Assembly: GCF_029051725.1 (NCBI RefSeq)
Contig: NZ_JAACFU010000001.1
Location: forward strand, 1-64,000
Direction: 5' to 3'
Source: Bradyrhizobium sp. CSS354
GTDB taxonomy: Bacteria; Pseudomonadota; Alphaproteobacteria; Rhizobiales; Xanthobacteraceae
Length of the DNA stretch: 64,000 bases
How positions within the stretch are numbered: position 1 is the stretch's first letter; each line of letters starts with the position of its first letter. The notes beneath the pieces are model-generated. The model had not been told where the DNA came from. It saw only the letters and a list, made by a program, of their open reading frames with translations, and searched no databases. The translations under genes and the position numbers were made by a program. Shown in pieces: positions 44,551 through 53,714 of the stretch.

Positions 44551-45154
44551 CTGCAAAACTCCTTGCTTGAATGATCGCGCCGGGCATGCGCATCGGCTGC
44601 CGATGCCAGGGCCGCTCGTAGCACCACAGATCGGGTTGGAAGCTTGGAACAGGCTCGAAGCCTGTCGCCTTCATGATGTCGCGTCCGGCCACGGTTGACG
44701 GCTGCGCATAGCAATCCGAGTTGCGAAACCTTAGCTGTCTCAGATGAGCCGCGGCTTTGCCGAGACCGGCGACGCCGCGCCCCGTCGCCGCGATCGCCCA
44801 GATGTAGATGGCGGAAACGTCCTCGTTCGCGGACGCGAGATGGCGCGTCTCCGGCGCGGTGAGGCAGATCTCGTCGAGCAGCAGCGCATCATGCCCGCGA
44901 TCGTTGAGAAACAGGAAAGCCATTCCGCCGACGAGGTTGCCCTTCCGGCTGAAAGTCAGGATGCTGTCGGGATCGAAGGCGAAATATTTTGCAAGCTCAG
45001 CCGCCCCGATCCGAACGCCCGGCACCAGCCGGTGCGCCAACTGCGAAAGCGCGGCTATTTCGGAAAATTGGGCGCGACGGACGTCGACATCCGGACTGAG
45101 CGGCAGCGCGTCGAAATCATGCCTTGCGGCAAACGAGCCCCTTTCCATACCCAT
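44537..45154 (-). CDS. GNAT-like acyltransferase, cluster gene A
   Basis: 205 residues from ATG 45154, with GAGGGG upstream. It is a diverged GNAT: VDVRRAQFSEIAALSQLAHR, LTFSRKGNLVGGMAFLFLN, LLLDEICLTAPETRH, then VSAIYIWAIAATGRGVAGLG in the acetyl-CoA position, and a C-terminal DIMKATGFEPVPSFQPDLWC segment. The canonical Q/R-x-x-G-x-G/A loop is ATGRGVAGLG. First gene of a leftward operon with gene B and the isochorismatase-like gene, and divergent from the LysR regulator at 45286. Confidence 0.72.
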   Translation of the reverse strand: MGMERGSFAARHDFDALPLSPDVDVRRAQFSEIAALSQLAHRLVPGVRIGAAELAKYFAFDPDSILTFSRKGNLVGGMAFLFLNDRGHDALLLDEICLTAPETRHLASANEDVSAIYIWAIAATGRGVAGLGKAAAHLRQLRFRNSDCYAQPSTVAGRDIMKATGFEPVPSFQPDLWCYERPWHRQPMRMPGAIIQARSFADARY

Positions 45155-45285
45155 GTCACCCCTCTATCGTTCGCGGCTTTCGTGCCCCGCTATGACAAAG
45201 AGCTTAGCGGCTGGGGATCAGGCGTATGCAGCAGTTATTGCACCGGGGTGCTGCGATGATGCAGCACCGTGAAGAAGCCCTGGAC

Positions 45286-46266
45286 ATGTCCTGGGACGAT
45301 TTGAAACTGTTTTTAGCTTGCGCAAAATATAAAAGTTTCCGCAACGCCGCCGAAGAGCTCGGGCTCACCTCCACCACCCTGATGCGCAGGATCGACCGGC
45401 TCGAAGAGAGCATCGATTGCAAGCTGTTCCTGCGCGACCAGAGCGGGCTCACGCTCAGCGACGAAGGCAGCGCGATGATCGCCGACGTCGCGCACATGGA
45501 GCGTCATGCCTTCAACGTGTTCCGGCGTGCCTCGCGATCGTCCAATGACATGTCAGGCACCGTACGCGTCGCGGTGACGGAAGGCCCCGGCAATTTCTGG
45601 ATCCTGCCGCGACTGATCGACTTCCAAAAGACCTATCGCAAGATCACCGTCGACCTGCGCTGCGCGATGGAACAGGCCGATGTCGCGCGGCTCGAATCCG
45701 ATATCGCGATCCAGCTCGAGCCACCGACCAATCCCGATCTGATCGTCGCCAAGCTCGGCCGGCTGCACATCTATCCGTTCGTCTCCAAGGAGTACGAAAA
45801 CCTCTACGGCGTGCCCGCGAGCCTGGCCGAGCTGAAGAACCACCGCATCATCAAGCAGAGCGCCCCGCAGGTCGACGACGGCGCTTATGCCCGCGTACTC
45901 GGACTTAAGTCGCTCGAGGGCATCGTCGGGATCAAGACCAATTCCTCGGTCGGCGTGCTCTATGCAGTGGAGCGCGGCGCCGGCATCGGATTCCTGCCGA
46001 CGGTCTCAATCGCGCTCGGCGCCCCGCTCGTTGCCGTCGATCTCGGCGTCAGCCACCATGCCGATCTCTGGCTCACCTATCACAAGGAGTTCCGCACCTC
46101 CGAGCGCCACAAGATCGTGGTCGATTGGCTGAAGAAAATCTTCGATCCCAAGACCCACCCCTGTTTCCGCGACGAGTTCATCCACCCGAACGCGCTTGCG
46201 CCGATGATGACGGCCGCGCGCGAGGGCTTTGGATTGACGGGATATGTCGCGGCAATGCCGACCTAA
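45286..46266 (+). CDS. LysR-family transcriptional regulator
   Basis: 326 residues from ATG 45286 (earlier in-frame ATGs at 45226 and 45256 are possible). The N-terminal HTH is at residues 1-60: MSWDDLKLFLACAKYKSFRN, then ELGLTSTTLMRRIDRLEESI. The effector-binding domain follows from about 90 (GTVRVAVTEGPGNFWILPRL, IAIQLEPPTNPDLIV, SSVGVLYAVERGAGIGFLPT). LysR proteins commonly regulate the divergent neighbour, here the acyltransferase/isochorismatase-like operon. Its C-terminal 30 residues exceed the usual domain. It converges on the autotransporter gene. Confidence 0.9.
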   Translation: MSWDDLKLFLACAKYKSFRNAAEELGLTSTTLMRRIDRLEESIDCKLFLRDQSGLTLSDEGSAMIADVAHMERHAFNVFRRASRSSNDMSGTVRVAVTEGPGNFWILPRLIDFQKTYRKITVDLRCAMEQADVARLESDIAIQLEPPTNPDLIVAKLGRLHIYPFVSKEYENLYGVPASLAELKNHRIIKQSAPQVDDGAYARVLGLKSLEGIVGIKTNSSVGVLYAVERGAGIGFLPTVSIALGAPLVAVDLGVSHHADLWLTYHKEFRTSERHKIVVDWLKKIFDPKTHPCFRDEFIHPNALAPMMTAAREGFGLTGYVAAMPT

Positions 46267-46271
46267 AGCTT

Positions 46272-46319
46272 GAGCGTGATCTTTTCGGAAAACCGCTTCG
46301 CGGTTTTCCGATCCTGCTC
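46272..46319. repeat. Palindromic dispersed repeat with strong hairpin
   Basis: Perfect 11-base inverted repeat CGGAAAACCGC / GCGGTTTTCCG (46286-46296 and 46300-46310) with a TTC loop, flanked by GAGCGTGAT and ATCCTGCTC that also partly pair. It is related to the repeat at 4061. It lies between convergent genes and likely also acts as a bidirectional terminator. Confidence 0.75.
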
Positions 46320-46344
46320 TGGGCGGACGTGGGCAGGCTTCGCC

Positions 46345-47487
46345 TCACCAACGATATTCGAAGCCGACCGTGCCCTGATGCGACGTCAGTTCGTTGCGGA
46401 ACTTGCCGTCGTAATTGACGTAGAGCCGCGCCGTGTTGGTCAGGCTGAGCGAGGCCGAGGCGCCGGCATCCACGCCGTAGCGGCTCTCGCCGATGCCGGG
46501 CACGACAATGCTCTGGGTCCCGAGGCTGACCTGCACCGATCCCAGGTTCTGATGGAAATTGTCGACGAACTTGCCGTAGGCGGACAGGTCCAGGATCTTC
46601 TGGTCGAAGATGAAGTAGCGCCCGATCTCGCCCCCGATCATCACACGCGCGCGCGAGAGCGCCGTCGAGCCGACATTGAGTGGATCGAGGCCGCCAACCT
46701 CCTGGAATGCGACGCTGGTGGCGCGGACATATTCCAGTGCGCCCTTGGGCACGATGCGCATCTGGTCCTTGGTCCAGTAATAGCTGATCTCGGTCAGCGC
46801 GCCGTCGACCGCGGCGCGATAACCCGCGGTCGCAAGTCCCAGACCCGTATCCCGGCTCGAGCGGACCTTGCCGAAGCCGTGCACCAGGGCGAAGGCCCAG
46901 GTCCATGGGCCCTTGTCGACCGAGCCGCTGAACCCGAGTTGCGTCAGGTCCAGCGTCGCGGACTGAAGTGCGAGCGGCACGTCGATGTCGGTGTGGCTCT
47001 GGTCGACGGAGAAGCCGAGATTGACACCCGGCGCGAGCCGCGCGCCAAGACCTGCGACACCGCCAAACGTCTTCCGCTTGTCGCCGACAAAGTCTCCTTG
47101 CGCATCCGTCCGGACCGAGATGCCGTAGCCCTCGAACCAGGTGCGGTAGCGCGGGTCTTCCGTGCTCGCCGACGCGCCCCCGCCGCCGGGATTGGTCCGA
47201 AACGCCCGGTTGACACCCCCAGATGCCTGGTTGCCGAGCCGCTCCAGGAAATTCGAGCCGAGATTGAGCGCGCTGTTGCCGGCCGACTGGTCGTAATTGG
47301 TCGCGGTCGGCATCGGCGTCGGTGACGGCGTGGGTGTCGGGGTCGGCGTGGGCGTCGGACTTTGTGCAAAACCTGACGTCGTCGACAGCACCATGATGAG
47401 CGCAAACGCCACGGCAGCCGCGATCCGGCGGACGCGGTTCAGCCTGATCGCCTGCCGTGTCTCTGAGGGCTGCGACGTGCAGCACAT
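46345..47487 (-). CDS. Autotransporter beta-barrel protein with minimal passenger
   Basis: 380 residues from ATG 47487 (47529 is an alternative). Residues 1-42 hold a signal peptide (cleavage after GFA, before QS). A TP-rich stretch (TPTPTPTPTPSPTP) follows, encoded by a short GT/C-rich tandem repeat. From about residue 115 to the end lies a barrel: RYRTWFEGYGISVRTDAQGD, then repeated amphipathic strands, ending VGFEYRW with the terminal aromatic needed for BAM insertion. The passenger is only about 70 residues, so it may be a surface barrel in its own right. It is inserted in the outer membrane. Confidence 0.82.
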   Translation of the reverse strand: MCCTSQPSETRQAIRLNRVRRIAAAVAFALIMVLSTTSGFAQSPTPTPTPTPTPSPTPMPTATNYDQSAGNSALNLGSNFLERLGNQASGGVNRAFRTNPGGGGASASTEDPRYRTWFEGYGISVRTDAQGDFVGDKRKTFGGVAGLGARLAPGVNLGFSVDQSHTDIDVPLALQSATLDLTQLGFSGSVDKGPWTWAFALVHGFGKVRSSRDTGLGLATAGYRAAVDGALTEISYYWTKDQMRIVPKGALEYVRATSVAFQEVGGLDPLNVGSTALSRARVMIGGEIGRYFIFDQKILDLSAYGKFVDNFHQNLGSVQVSLGTQSIVVPGIGESRYGVDAGASASLSLTNTARLYVNYDGKFRNELTSHQGTVGFEYRW

Positions 47488-47865
47488 GGCGACAAATCCC
47501 GAAGCAAAGGGCGGCGCGCAAAAATGCAACAGGAGCGGCGCACGCGTGCCGCGATTTGTGCCGAACTGTTACTGAGGGTCAACCGGCTGGCGCGTCAAGG
47601 CAAAGGCATTGCTTTCGATTGTGGTTCCGCGGCCACAGGTCGCAAATTGCGGACGGGCACTCCGGTCGGGCTCTTGAAATTCGCGCGCGGCTTGCTAACG
47701 GGCGATTTTCATGTTGCAATATCGGACACAATCGGAATTGGCCGCTCGACTGTGCGTTTCGCGACATTGAGACTCAAGACTCGAACAGACTACCGGAAGC
47801 CCGTTTGTGGCGTGGCACGCGAAAAGCGGCCGCGTCGTTTTTGTATCTAGCGGAGGAGACTGAGG
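47488..47865. other. Intergenic region with the cspA leader
   Basis: About 380 bases between the leftward autotransporter gene and cspA. The part next to cspA should contain the long 5' leader expected of a cold-shock gene; GGAGGAGACTGAGG lies just before its ATG. A rightward frame from 47524 has no ribosome site and odd composition. I could not fix a promoter. Confidence 0.4.
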
Positions 47866-48072
47866 ATGCCGCAAAAGGGCACCGTCAAATGGTTCAACCC
47901 GACCAAGGGCTATGGGTTCATCAAGCCGAACGGCAGTGACAAGGACGTCTTCGTCCATATCTCCGCCGTCGAGCGCGCCGGACTCTCGACCCTCAATGAA
48001 AATCAGGTGGTTGAATACGACCTCGTGGAGAACCGCGGCAAAGCATCCGCGGAGAACCTCAAGGTCTCCTGA
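47866..48072 (+). CDS. cspA: Cold-shock protein, CspA family
   Basis: 68 residues, a single OB-fold domain. The two RNA-binding motifs are present: KGYGFIKP (RNP1, residues 14-21) and VFVHIS (RNP2, residues 28-33), after the typical start MPQKGTVKWFN. It binds single-stranded RNA as a chaperone. A strong ribosome site (GGAGGAG) precedes it, and a rho-independent terminator follows 37 bases later, so it is monocistronic. A long antisense frame is a shadow. Confidence 0.96.
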   Translation: MPQKGTVKWFNPTKGYGFIKPNGSDKDVFVHISAVERAGLSTLNENQVVEYDLVENRGKASAENLKVS

Positions 48073-48108
48073 TTTCTCTCGCGGTCTGCGCAAGAGATCA
48101 TGACGTTG

Positions 48109-48133
48109 CCCCCGGCTCTGCCGGGGGTTTTTG
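48109..48133 (+). terminator. Rho-independent terminator of cspA
   Basis: Perfect 8-base-pair stem CCCCCGGC/GCCGGGGG (48109-48116 with 48120-48127), TCT loop, then TTTTTG. It sits between cspA and the convergent purN gene. Confidence 0.9.
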
Positions 48134-48168
48134 TTTGGGATGAGACGTATTCCGAGTGCGATGGCGCT

Positions 48169-48837
48169 TCACCGCACCAACGGCGCTATCAGAAAATTCT
48201 CCGACGGCCCGCCGCCCGCGGTCTTGCAGACATCGCCCTCGATCTGGACCTTGCCGGTCGCGAGCAGGCTCAGTGCTGCGGGATAGATGCGGTGCTCGAC
48301 TTCGAGGATGCGCTCCGACAGCGTGTCCGCCGTGTCGTGGTCGCTGACGGGAACCGCGCCCTGCATCACGATTGGGCCGGCGTCGGTCTCGGGGATCACG
48401 AAGTGCACCGTCGCGCCGGAGAGCTTGACGCCGGCGCGCAACGCCTGGCCGTGTGGGTCGAGACCGGGGAACGACGGCAGCAGCGAGGGATGGATGTTGA
48501 GCATCCGCCCGTACCAGGCCCTGGTGAACTCGGCCGTGAACAGCCGCATGAAGCCGCCGAGGCAGATCAGCTCGATACCGTGCTGATCGAGCGCTGCTTG
48601 CAGCACCTTCTCGAAGCCGGCGCGGTCCTTGCCGAATGGCTTGCTTTCGATCACCAGTGTCTTCACGCCGCTCGCTTTGGCCCTTTCCAGCCCCAGTGCG
48701 TCGGCCTTGTTCGAGATGACGAGCGAAATCTCCGCCGGAAAATCCGGCGCGGTCGCGCCCTTGATCAGCGCAGCCATGTTGGAGCCGCGGCCGGAAATCA
48801 GGATGGCGACGCGGCGTTTCATCACAGCGCCGGTCAT
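48169..48837 (-). CDS. purN: Phosphoribosylglycinamide formyltransferase
   Basis: 222 residues. VAILISGRGSNMAALI near the start binds GAR phosphate, NIHPSLLPSFPGLDPHGQAL (Asn and His of the catalytic site, near residue 115) and SGATVHFVIPETDAGPIV (catalytic Asp, near 150) are intact. It transfers a formyl group from 10-formyl-THF in purine synthesis. The ATG at 48837 shares one base with the purM TAA stop (TAATG), so the two are translationally coupled; ATG 48822 (MKRRVAIL) is an alternative start. Confidence 0.95.
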   Translation of the reverse strand: MTGAVMKRRVAILISGRGSNMAALIKGATAPDFPAEISLVISNKADALGLERAKASGVKTLVIESKPFGKDRAGFEKVLQAALDQHGIELICLGGFMRLFTAEFTRAWYGRMLNIHPSLLPSFPGLDPHGQALRAGVKLSGATVHFVIPETDAGPIVMQGAVPVSDHDTADTLSERILEVEHRIYPAALSLLATGKVQIEGDVCKTAGGGPSENFLIAPLVR

Positions 48838-49910
48838 TACAGCGCCAAATCGAGATGGCCGTTATAGACGACGCGGTGCTCGCCCTCGGCCGGGATCACG
48901 GTACCGAGCTGGGCCACGGTCTCACCGGCATCGGCGAAGACCTCCACGACCTCGTCGACCTTGTCCGGTTCGACGATCGCGATCATGCCGATCCCGCAAT
49001 TGAAGGTCCGCAGCATTTCGAGTTCGGCGATGCCGGCCTGCGCGGCCAGCCATTTGAACACCGGCAGCACTGGCAGACGCGCCAGATCGATACCCACGCC
49101 GAGATGCTTCGGCAGCACGCGCGGAATGTTGTCGGTGAAGCCGCCGCCGGTGATATGGGCAAGCCCCTTCACCGCGCCGGTCTCGCGGATCGCGCGCAGG
49201 CAGGATTTGACGTAGAGCCGCGTCGGCGTCAGCAGCGCGCCGCCGAGCGTCATGACGGGCGCAAACGGCGCCTGCGCTCCGAAGCCGAGGCCCGATTGTT
49301 CCACGATCTTGCGCACCAGCGAGAAACCGTTGGAGTGCACCCCCGACGAAGCCAGCCCGATCACGGCATCGCCGGCGGTGATGTCCTTGCGCGGCAAGAG
49401 CGTGCCCCGCTCCGCGGCACCGACGGCAAAGCCGCCGAGGTCGTAGTCGCCGTCCTTGTAGAGGCCGGGCATCTCGGCCGTCTCGCCGCCGATCAGGGCG
49501 CAACCGGATTCGCGGCAGCCTTCGGCGACACCGGCGACGATCGACGCGGTCGCCTCCGGATCGAGCTTGCCGCAGGCAAAATAGTCCAGGAAGAACAGCG
49601 GCTCGGCGCCCTGCACCACGAGGTCGTTGACACTCATGGCGACGAGGTCGATGCCGATCCCGCCATGCAGGCCGGTCTCGATCGCGATCTTGACCTTGGT
49701 GCCGACGCCATCGGTCGCGGCCACCAGGATGGGGTCCTTGAAGCCGGCGGCCTTGAGGTCAAACAGGCCGCCAAAACCGCCGATTTCGGCGTCGGCACCA
49801 GCACGCGCGGTGGCGCGCACCATCGGTTTGATCAGGTCGACCAGGCGGTTGCCCGCGTCGATATCGACGCCTGAATCGGCGTAAGTGAGGCCGTTTTTGC
49901 GGTCGGTCAT
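48837..49910 (-). CDS. purM: Phosphoribosylformylglycinamidine cyclo-ligase
   Basis: 357 residues from ATG 49910 ([20 protein letters not shown]). AIR-synthetase motifs: [34 protein letters not shown] (near residue 68), [34 protein letters not shown] and [15 protein letters not shown]. It converts FGAM to AIR with ATP. It heads the purM-purN operon, divergent from a phosphatidyltransferase and hdaA, an arrangement common in alphaproteobacteria. Confidence 0.96.
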   Translation of the reverse strand: MTDRKNGLTYADSGVDIDAGNRLVDLIKPMVRATARAGADAEIGGFGGLFDLKAAGFKDPILVAATDGVGTKVKIAIETGLHGGIGIDLVAMSVNDLVVQGAEPLFFLDYFACGKLDPEATASIVAGVAEGCRESGCALIGGETAEMPGLYKDGDYDLGGFAVGAAERGTLLPRKDITAGDAVIGLASSGVHSNGFSLVRKIVEQSGLGFGAQAPFAPVMTLGGALLTPTRLYVKSCLRAIRETGAVKGLAHITGGGFTDNIPRVLPKHLGVGIDLARLPVLPVFKWLAAQAGIAELEMLRTFNCGIGMIAIVEPDKVDEVVEVFADAGETVAQLGTVIPAEGEHRVVYNGHLDLAL

Positions 49911-50065
49911 GCCCGATTTCCAGTGGGTTTGCGGCTGGTTACGTCGAATTCCGGGGACACGCAATGGCTCGCATGGCGCGCCTCCGTATACTATGTAGAG
50001 ATATCAACCGGTTCAGCCTCCAAAGGGCCGAATTCGAGGTCAGGCCGGGTGCCGGGAAGCGCCGT

Positions 50066-50608
50066 GTGAGTATACCGAACATCATCACTCTGGGCCGCAT
50101 CATGCTGGTCCCGATCATCGTCTGGGCCATCGTGTCGAGCCAAATGGAGGTGGCGTTCGCCGTCTTCCTGATCGCCGGTATCAGCGACGCGGTCGACGGC
50201 TTCCTTGCCAAGCGCTTCAACATGACCAGCGAGCTCGGCGCCCTGCTCGATCCGCTCGCCGACAAGGCGCTGCTGGTCTCGATCTACATGGCCTTGGGCA
50301 TCTGGGGCGCGATTCCGCGCTGGATCGTCATCCTGGTGGTCTCGCGCGATATCATGATCGTCGCTGCCGTGATCATATCTTGGCTGTTCGACCGCCCTGT
50401 GGAGATGAAGCCCTCGAAGGTATCCAAGCTCAACACTGTGGCCCAGGTGGCGTTCGCGGCGCTGGTGCTGGCCGCCCTCGCCTTCGGCTTCAAAGCCGGT
50501 CCTTATGATATCATCCTGATGGGCCTCGTCACGGTCTTCACGCTTTCCTCCGTATCGCTCTATCTCGTCGAGTGGTTGCGGCACATGAGCACGATCGAGG
50601 CCAAATGA
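50066..50608 (+). CDS. CDP-alcohol phosphatidyltransferase (PgsA-like)
   Basis: 180 residues from GTG 50066 (GGGAAG 7 bases upstream), giving the typical start MSIPNIITLGRIMLVPIIVW. The catalytic signature is SDAVDGFLAKRFNMTSELGA, continuing to LLDPLADK (D-x-x-D-G...G-x3-D-x3-D). About five membrane helices. It makes phosphatidylglycerophosphate or cardiolipin from CDP-diacylglycerol; PgsA and the cardiolipin-synthase branch cannot be separated by eye. It leads to hdaA 94 bases downstream. Confidence 0.85.
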   Translation: MSIPNIITLGRIMLVPIIVWAIVSSQMEVAFAVFLIAGISDAVDGFLAKRFNMTSELGALLDPLADKALLVSIYMALGIWGAIPRWIVILVVSRDIMIVAAVIISWLFDRPVEMKPSKVSKLNTVAQVAFAALVLAALAFGFKAGPYDIILMGLVTVFTLSSVSLYLVEWLRHMSTIEAK

Positions 50609-50701
50609 GTTGGGAAGCGGCCCCGCAAAGGACCAACTCCCGCTCGATTAAGTCGCATCTCTTGAAACGAAGCCGGCCCGCCGGCACGGAGCAAAGCAAG
50701 C

Positions 50702-51379
50702 GTGCCAGGCCGCGTTCATCCCCGACAATTGGCATTTTCGCTTCCGCATGCGGAGAGCCTGAGCCGGGACAATTTCCTCGAAGGCCCCGTCAATGCCGCC
50801 GGTCTTGCCCTCATCGACGCCTGGCCGGAATGGCCGAACCGGATCATGTGGCTGGCCGGCCCGGAAGGAAGCGGCAAGAGCCATCTCGCCGCGATCTGGG
50901 CCGAGGCCTCAGGCGCCCGCTCGACCACGGCCAATGGGCTGACCGCCGAAGCCGTCCCGGCTGCGCTCGCCACCGGCGCGCTGGTGGTCGAGGATCCCAA
51001 GGCCAGGGAATTCGACGAGCGCGCCCTGTTCCATCTGATGAATCTGGCCCGCGAGGACGGCGCCTACGTCCTCTTCATCGGACGCGAGGTGCCCGCATCT
51101 CTCGAGATCGAGCTCCCCGACCTGCGCTCGCGGCTCCGCGCCGTCCCCGTTATCTCGCTGTTGCCGCCTGACGACCAGCTCTTCCGCGGCCTGATCGTCA
51201 AATTCTGCGCCGACCGCCAGCTCGCGGTGGACGAGAGCGTGGTCAGCTACCTCGCCACGCGCCTGGAGCGGTCCTCGGCCGCCGCCCGACGGGCCGTGGA
51301 CCTGCTGGACAGCGAGGCCCTGCGCCTCGGCCGCCCCGTCACCCGGGCCTTGGCCGCCGAGCTGCTCCGGGATGTCTGA
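50702..51379 (+). CDS. hdaA: DnaA regulatory inactivator-like protein (HdaA)
   Basis: 225 residues from GTG 50702. It has an AAA+ domain like DnaA domain III: QLAFSLPHAESLSRDNFLEG (near residue 9), Walker A GPEGSGKSHL (near 53), Walker-B-like ALVVEDPKA (near 93) and sensor residues in LRSRLRAVPVISLLPPDD. There is no DnaA domain IV, as expected of Hda. It stimulates ATP hydrolysis by DnaA to prevent re-initiation. It has the usual alphaproteobacterial position upstream of ppk. Confidence 0.88.
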   Translation: MPGRVHPRQLAFSLPHAESLSRDNFLEGPVNAAGLALIDAWPEWPNRIMWLAGPEGSGKSHLAAIWAEASGARSTTANGLTAEAVPAALATGALVVEDPKAREFDERALFHLMNLAREDGAYVLFIGREVPASLEIELPDLRSRLRAVPVISLLPPDDQLFRGLIVKFCADRQLAVDESVVSYLATRLERSSAAARRAVDLLDSEALRLGRPVTRALAAELLRDV

Positions 51380-51415
51380 CAAGGCGGCTTGACGCGCCCG
51401 GACGGCGGAACATCA

Positions 51416-51433
51416 ATGTCATCGAAACGTCAT
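51416..51433 (+). promoter_or_regulatory. Pho-box-like sequence upstream of ppk
   Basis: ATGTCATCGAAACGTCAT: first half matches 6 of 7 and second half 5 of 7 of the CTGTCAT repeat, with a 4-base spacer. TCTAAC at 51437 could be the -10 element, as in the box at 35748. It lies about 60 bases before the ppk start. Confidence 0.5.
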
Positions 51434-51491
51434 CGCTCTAACACATGCTCCCGCGGGTTTTGCGCGTAAGTCGCAAATTGGGGCGAACTGG

Positions 51492-53699
51492 ATGGATCGA
51501 CTTCTGATGGATTCTGCGCAAGCTGTTGAAGTTAAAGAAAAAGCTCCGGAAGCCGAAGGCCCGCCGGCGATCGCCTCGAACCCCGAGCGGTTCATCAATC
51601 GCGAGCTCTCCTGGCTGCACTTCAACCGCCGCGTCCTGGAGGAATCGGTCAATCCCAGCCACCCCATGCTGGAGCGGGTGCGATTCTTGTCGATTTCGGC
51701 GAATAATCTCGACGAGTTCTTCATGGTCCGCGTCGCCGGCATCAAGGCCCAGGTCCGCGAGGGCATTGCCGAGCGCAGCCCCGACGGTCTGACGCCATCC
51801 GAGCAGCTCGCGCTTATCAACCGAACCGTCTCGCAGCTTGCCTCCGACCAGCAGGCAATCTGGCGCGACCTGCGCGGCACGCTCGCCGACGAGGGCATCG
51901 TGCTGGTCGAGGGCAAGGAGGTCACCAAGGCGGAACGAACCTGGGTCGAGGACTACTTCCTCAGTAACGTGTTCCCGCTGCTGACCCCGCTCGCGATCGA
52001 CCCGGCCCACCCCTTCCCGTTCATTCCGAGCCTCGGCTTCACCATCGCGCTCCAGCTCACGCGCGGCGCCGACGGCAAGCAGATGAACGCGCTGATCCGC
52101 ATGCCCGGCAAGATCGACCGCTTCATCCGTCTGCCGGCTGACGGCAAGGTCGTCCGGCTTATCTCGCTGGAGCAGGCCACTGCGCTGTTCATCAACCGCC
52201 TATTCCCCGGCTACAATCTGCACGGCCAGGGCGCCTTCCGTGTGATCCGCGACTCCGAACTCGAAATCGAGGAAGAGGCCGAGGATCTCGTCCGCCTGTT
52301 CGAGACTGCGCTGAAGCGCCGCCGCCGCGGCTCGGTGATCCGGCTCGAGATCGACGCCAAGATGCCGGAGCAGCTGCGCAACTTCGTGCAGCACGCGCTG
52401 TCGACCGCCGACGACGAGGTATTCCTGGTCGACGGCGTGCTCGCCATGAACGAGCTCTCGCAGCTCACCCGCCTCGACCGGCCCGATCTGGAATTCACCC
52501 CTTATGTACCGCGCCATCCCGAGCGCGTGCGTGAGCAAGGCGGCGACATCTTCGCCGCGATCCGGCAGAAGGATCTCGTCGTCCATCACCCCTACGAATC
52601 CTTCGACGTCGTGGTGCAGTTTCTCCAGCAGGCGACGCGCGACCCCGACGTCGTCGCCATCAAGCAGACGCTCTACCGCACCTCCAGCAACTCGCCGATC
52701 GTGCGCGCGCTCGTGGAAGCCGCCGAAGCCGGCAAATCGGTCACCGCGCTGATCGAGTTGAAGGCGCGCTTCGACGAAGAGGCCAACATCCGCTGGGCAC
52801 GCGACCTCGAACGCGCCGGCGTGCAGGTCGTCTACGGCTTCCTCGAACTGAAGACGCACGCGAAACTCTCGATGGTGGTGCGGCGCGAGGGCGGAAGCCT
52901 CACGACCTACGTCCACACCGGCACCGGCAATTACCACCCGGTAACCGCGCGCATCTACACCGACCTCTCCTACTTCACCTCGGATCCGACCATCGGCCGC
53001 GACGCCGCGCGCGTGTTCAACTTCATCACCGGCTACGCCGCGCCGAGCGACCTGGAAAAGATGGCGGTCTCGCCGCTGACCTTGCGCAAGCGCATCATCG
53101 AGCACATCCAGGGCGAGACTGCGCATGCGCGGCACGGCCGGCCCGGTGCGGTCTGGATGAAGATGAACGCGCTGGTCGACCCCGACATCATCGACGCGCT
53201 CTACGAGGCCTCACAGGCCGGCGTGCAGGTCGAGCTCGTGGTGCGCGGTATTTGCTGCCTCAGGCCCGGCATTCCCGGCCTGTCGGAGAACATTCGCGTC
53301 AAGTCGATCATCGGACGCTTCCTCGAACACGGCCGAATCTACTGCTTCGGCATGGGCCAGGGCCTGCCGAGCGCGAAAGCGGCTGTGTATATCTCCTCAG
53401 CCGACATGATGCCGCGCAACCTCGACCGCCGCGTCGAGGTGCTGTGTCCGCTGCAAAATCCCACGGTGCATCAGCAGGTTCTCGAACAGATCATGGTCGC
53501 CAACCTCAAGGACAACGAGCAGAGCTGGCAATTGTTGCCGGACGGGTCCTCAACGCGTATGAAGACCGCGAAGGGCGAGGAGCCTTTCAACGTCCACAAC
53601 TACTTCATGACAAATCCGAGTCTGTCTGGCCGTGGTAAGTCGCTCAAGGAATCCTCGCCGCGCCGCCTCACGCGCCGTAATGAACGTCATCAATCCTGA
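51492..53699 (+). CDS. ppk: Polyphosphate kinase 1
   Basis: 735 residues. The N-terminal domain has [20 protein letters not shown] (residues 30-49) and [20 protein letters not shown]. The catalytic half has [39 protein letters not shown] (the autophosphorylated His in THAKLS, near residue 455) and [14 protein letters not shown] [18 protein letters not shown]. Later comes [17 protein letters not shown] near residue 640. It reversibly makes polyphosphate from ATP at the inner membrane. ppx follows after 15 bases, so both probably share the promoter with the Pho-like box. Confidence 0.97.
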   Translation: MDRLLMDSAQAVEVKEKAPEAEGPPAIASNPERFINRELSWLHFNRRVLEESVNPSHPMLERVRFLSISANNLDEFFMVRVAGIKAQVREGIAERSPDGLTPSEQLALINRTVSQLASDQQAIWRDLRGTLADEGIVLVEGKEVTKAERTWVEDYFLSNVFPLLTPLAIDPAHPFPFIPSLGFTIALQLTRGADGKQMNALIRMPGKIDRFIRLPADGKVVRLISLEQATALFINRLFPGYNLHGQGAFRVIRDSELEIEEEAEDLVRLFETALKRRRRGSVIRLEIDAKMPEQLRNFVQHALSTADDEVFLVDGVLAMNELSQLTRLDRPDLEFTPYVPRHPERVREQGGDIFAAIRQKDLVVHHPYESFDVVVQFLQQATRDPDVVAIKQTLYRTSSNSPIVRALVEAAEAGKSVTALIELKARFDEEANIRWARDLERAGVQVVYGFLELKTHAKLSMVVRREGGSLTTYVHTGTGNYHPVTARIYTDLSYFTSDPTIGRDAARVFNFITGYAAPSDLEKMAVSPLTLRKRIIEHIQGETAHARHGRPGAVWMKMNALVDPDIIDALYEASQAGVQVELVVRGICCLRPGIPGLSENIRVKSIIGRFLEHGRIYCFGMGQGLPSAKAAVYISSADMMPRNLDRRVEVLCPLQNPTVHQQVLEQIMVANLKDNEQSWQLLPDGSSTRMKTAKGEEPFNVHNYFMTNPSLSGRGKSLKESSPRRLTRRNERHQS

Positions 53700-53714
53700 T
53701 CCGGGATCGTCGAC

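Noticed and set aside
43930..45154. GNAT pair as an acyl-homoserine-lactone synthase system
   Set aside because: Neither protein has the LuxI signature and the divergent regulator is LysR, not LuxR; called GNAT only.
47524..47850. Rightward frame before cspA
   Set aside because: No ribosome site, odd composition; the region is better explained as the cspA leader.
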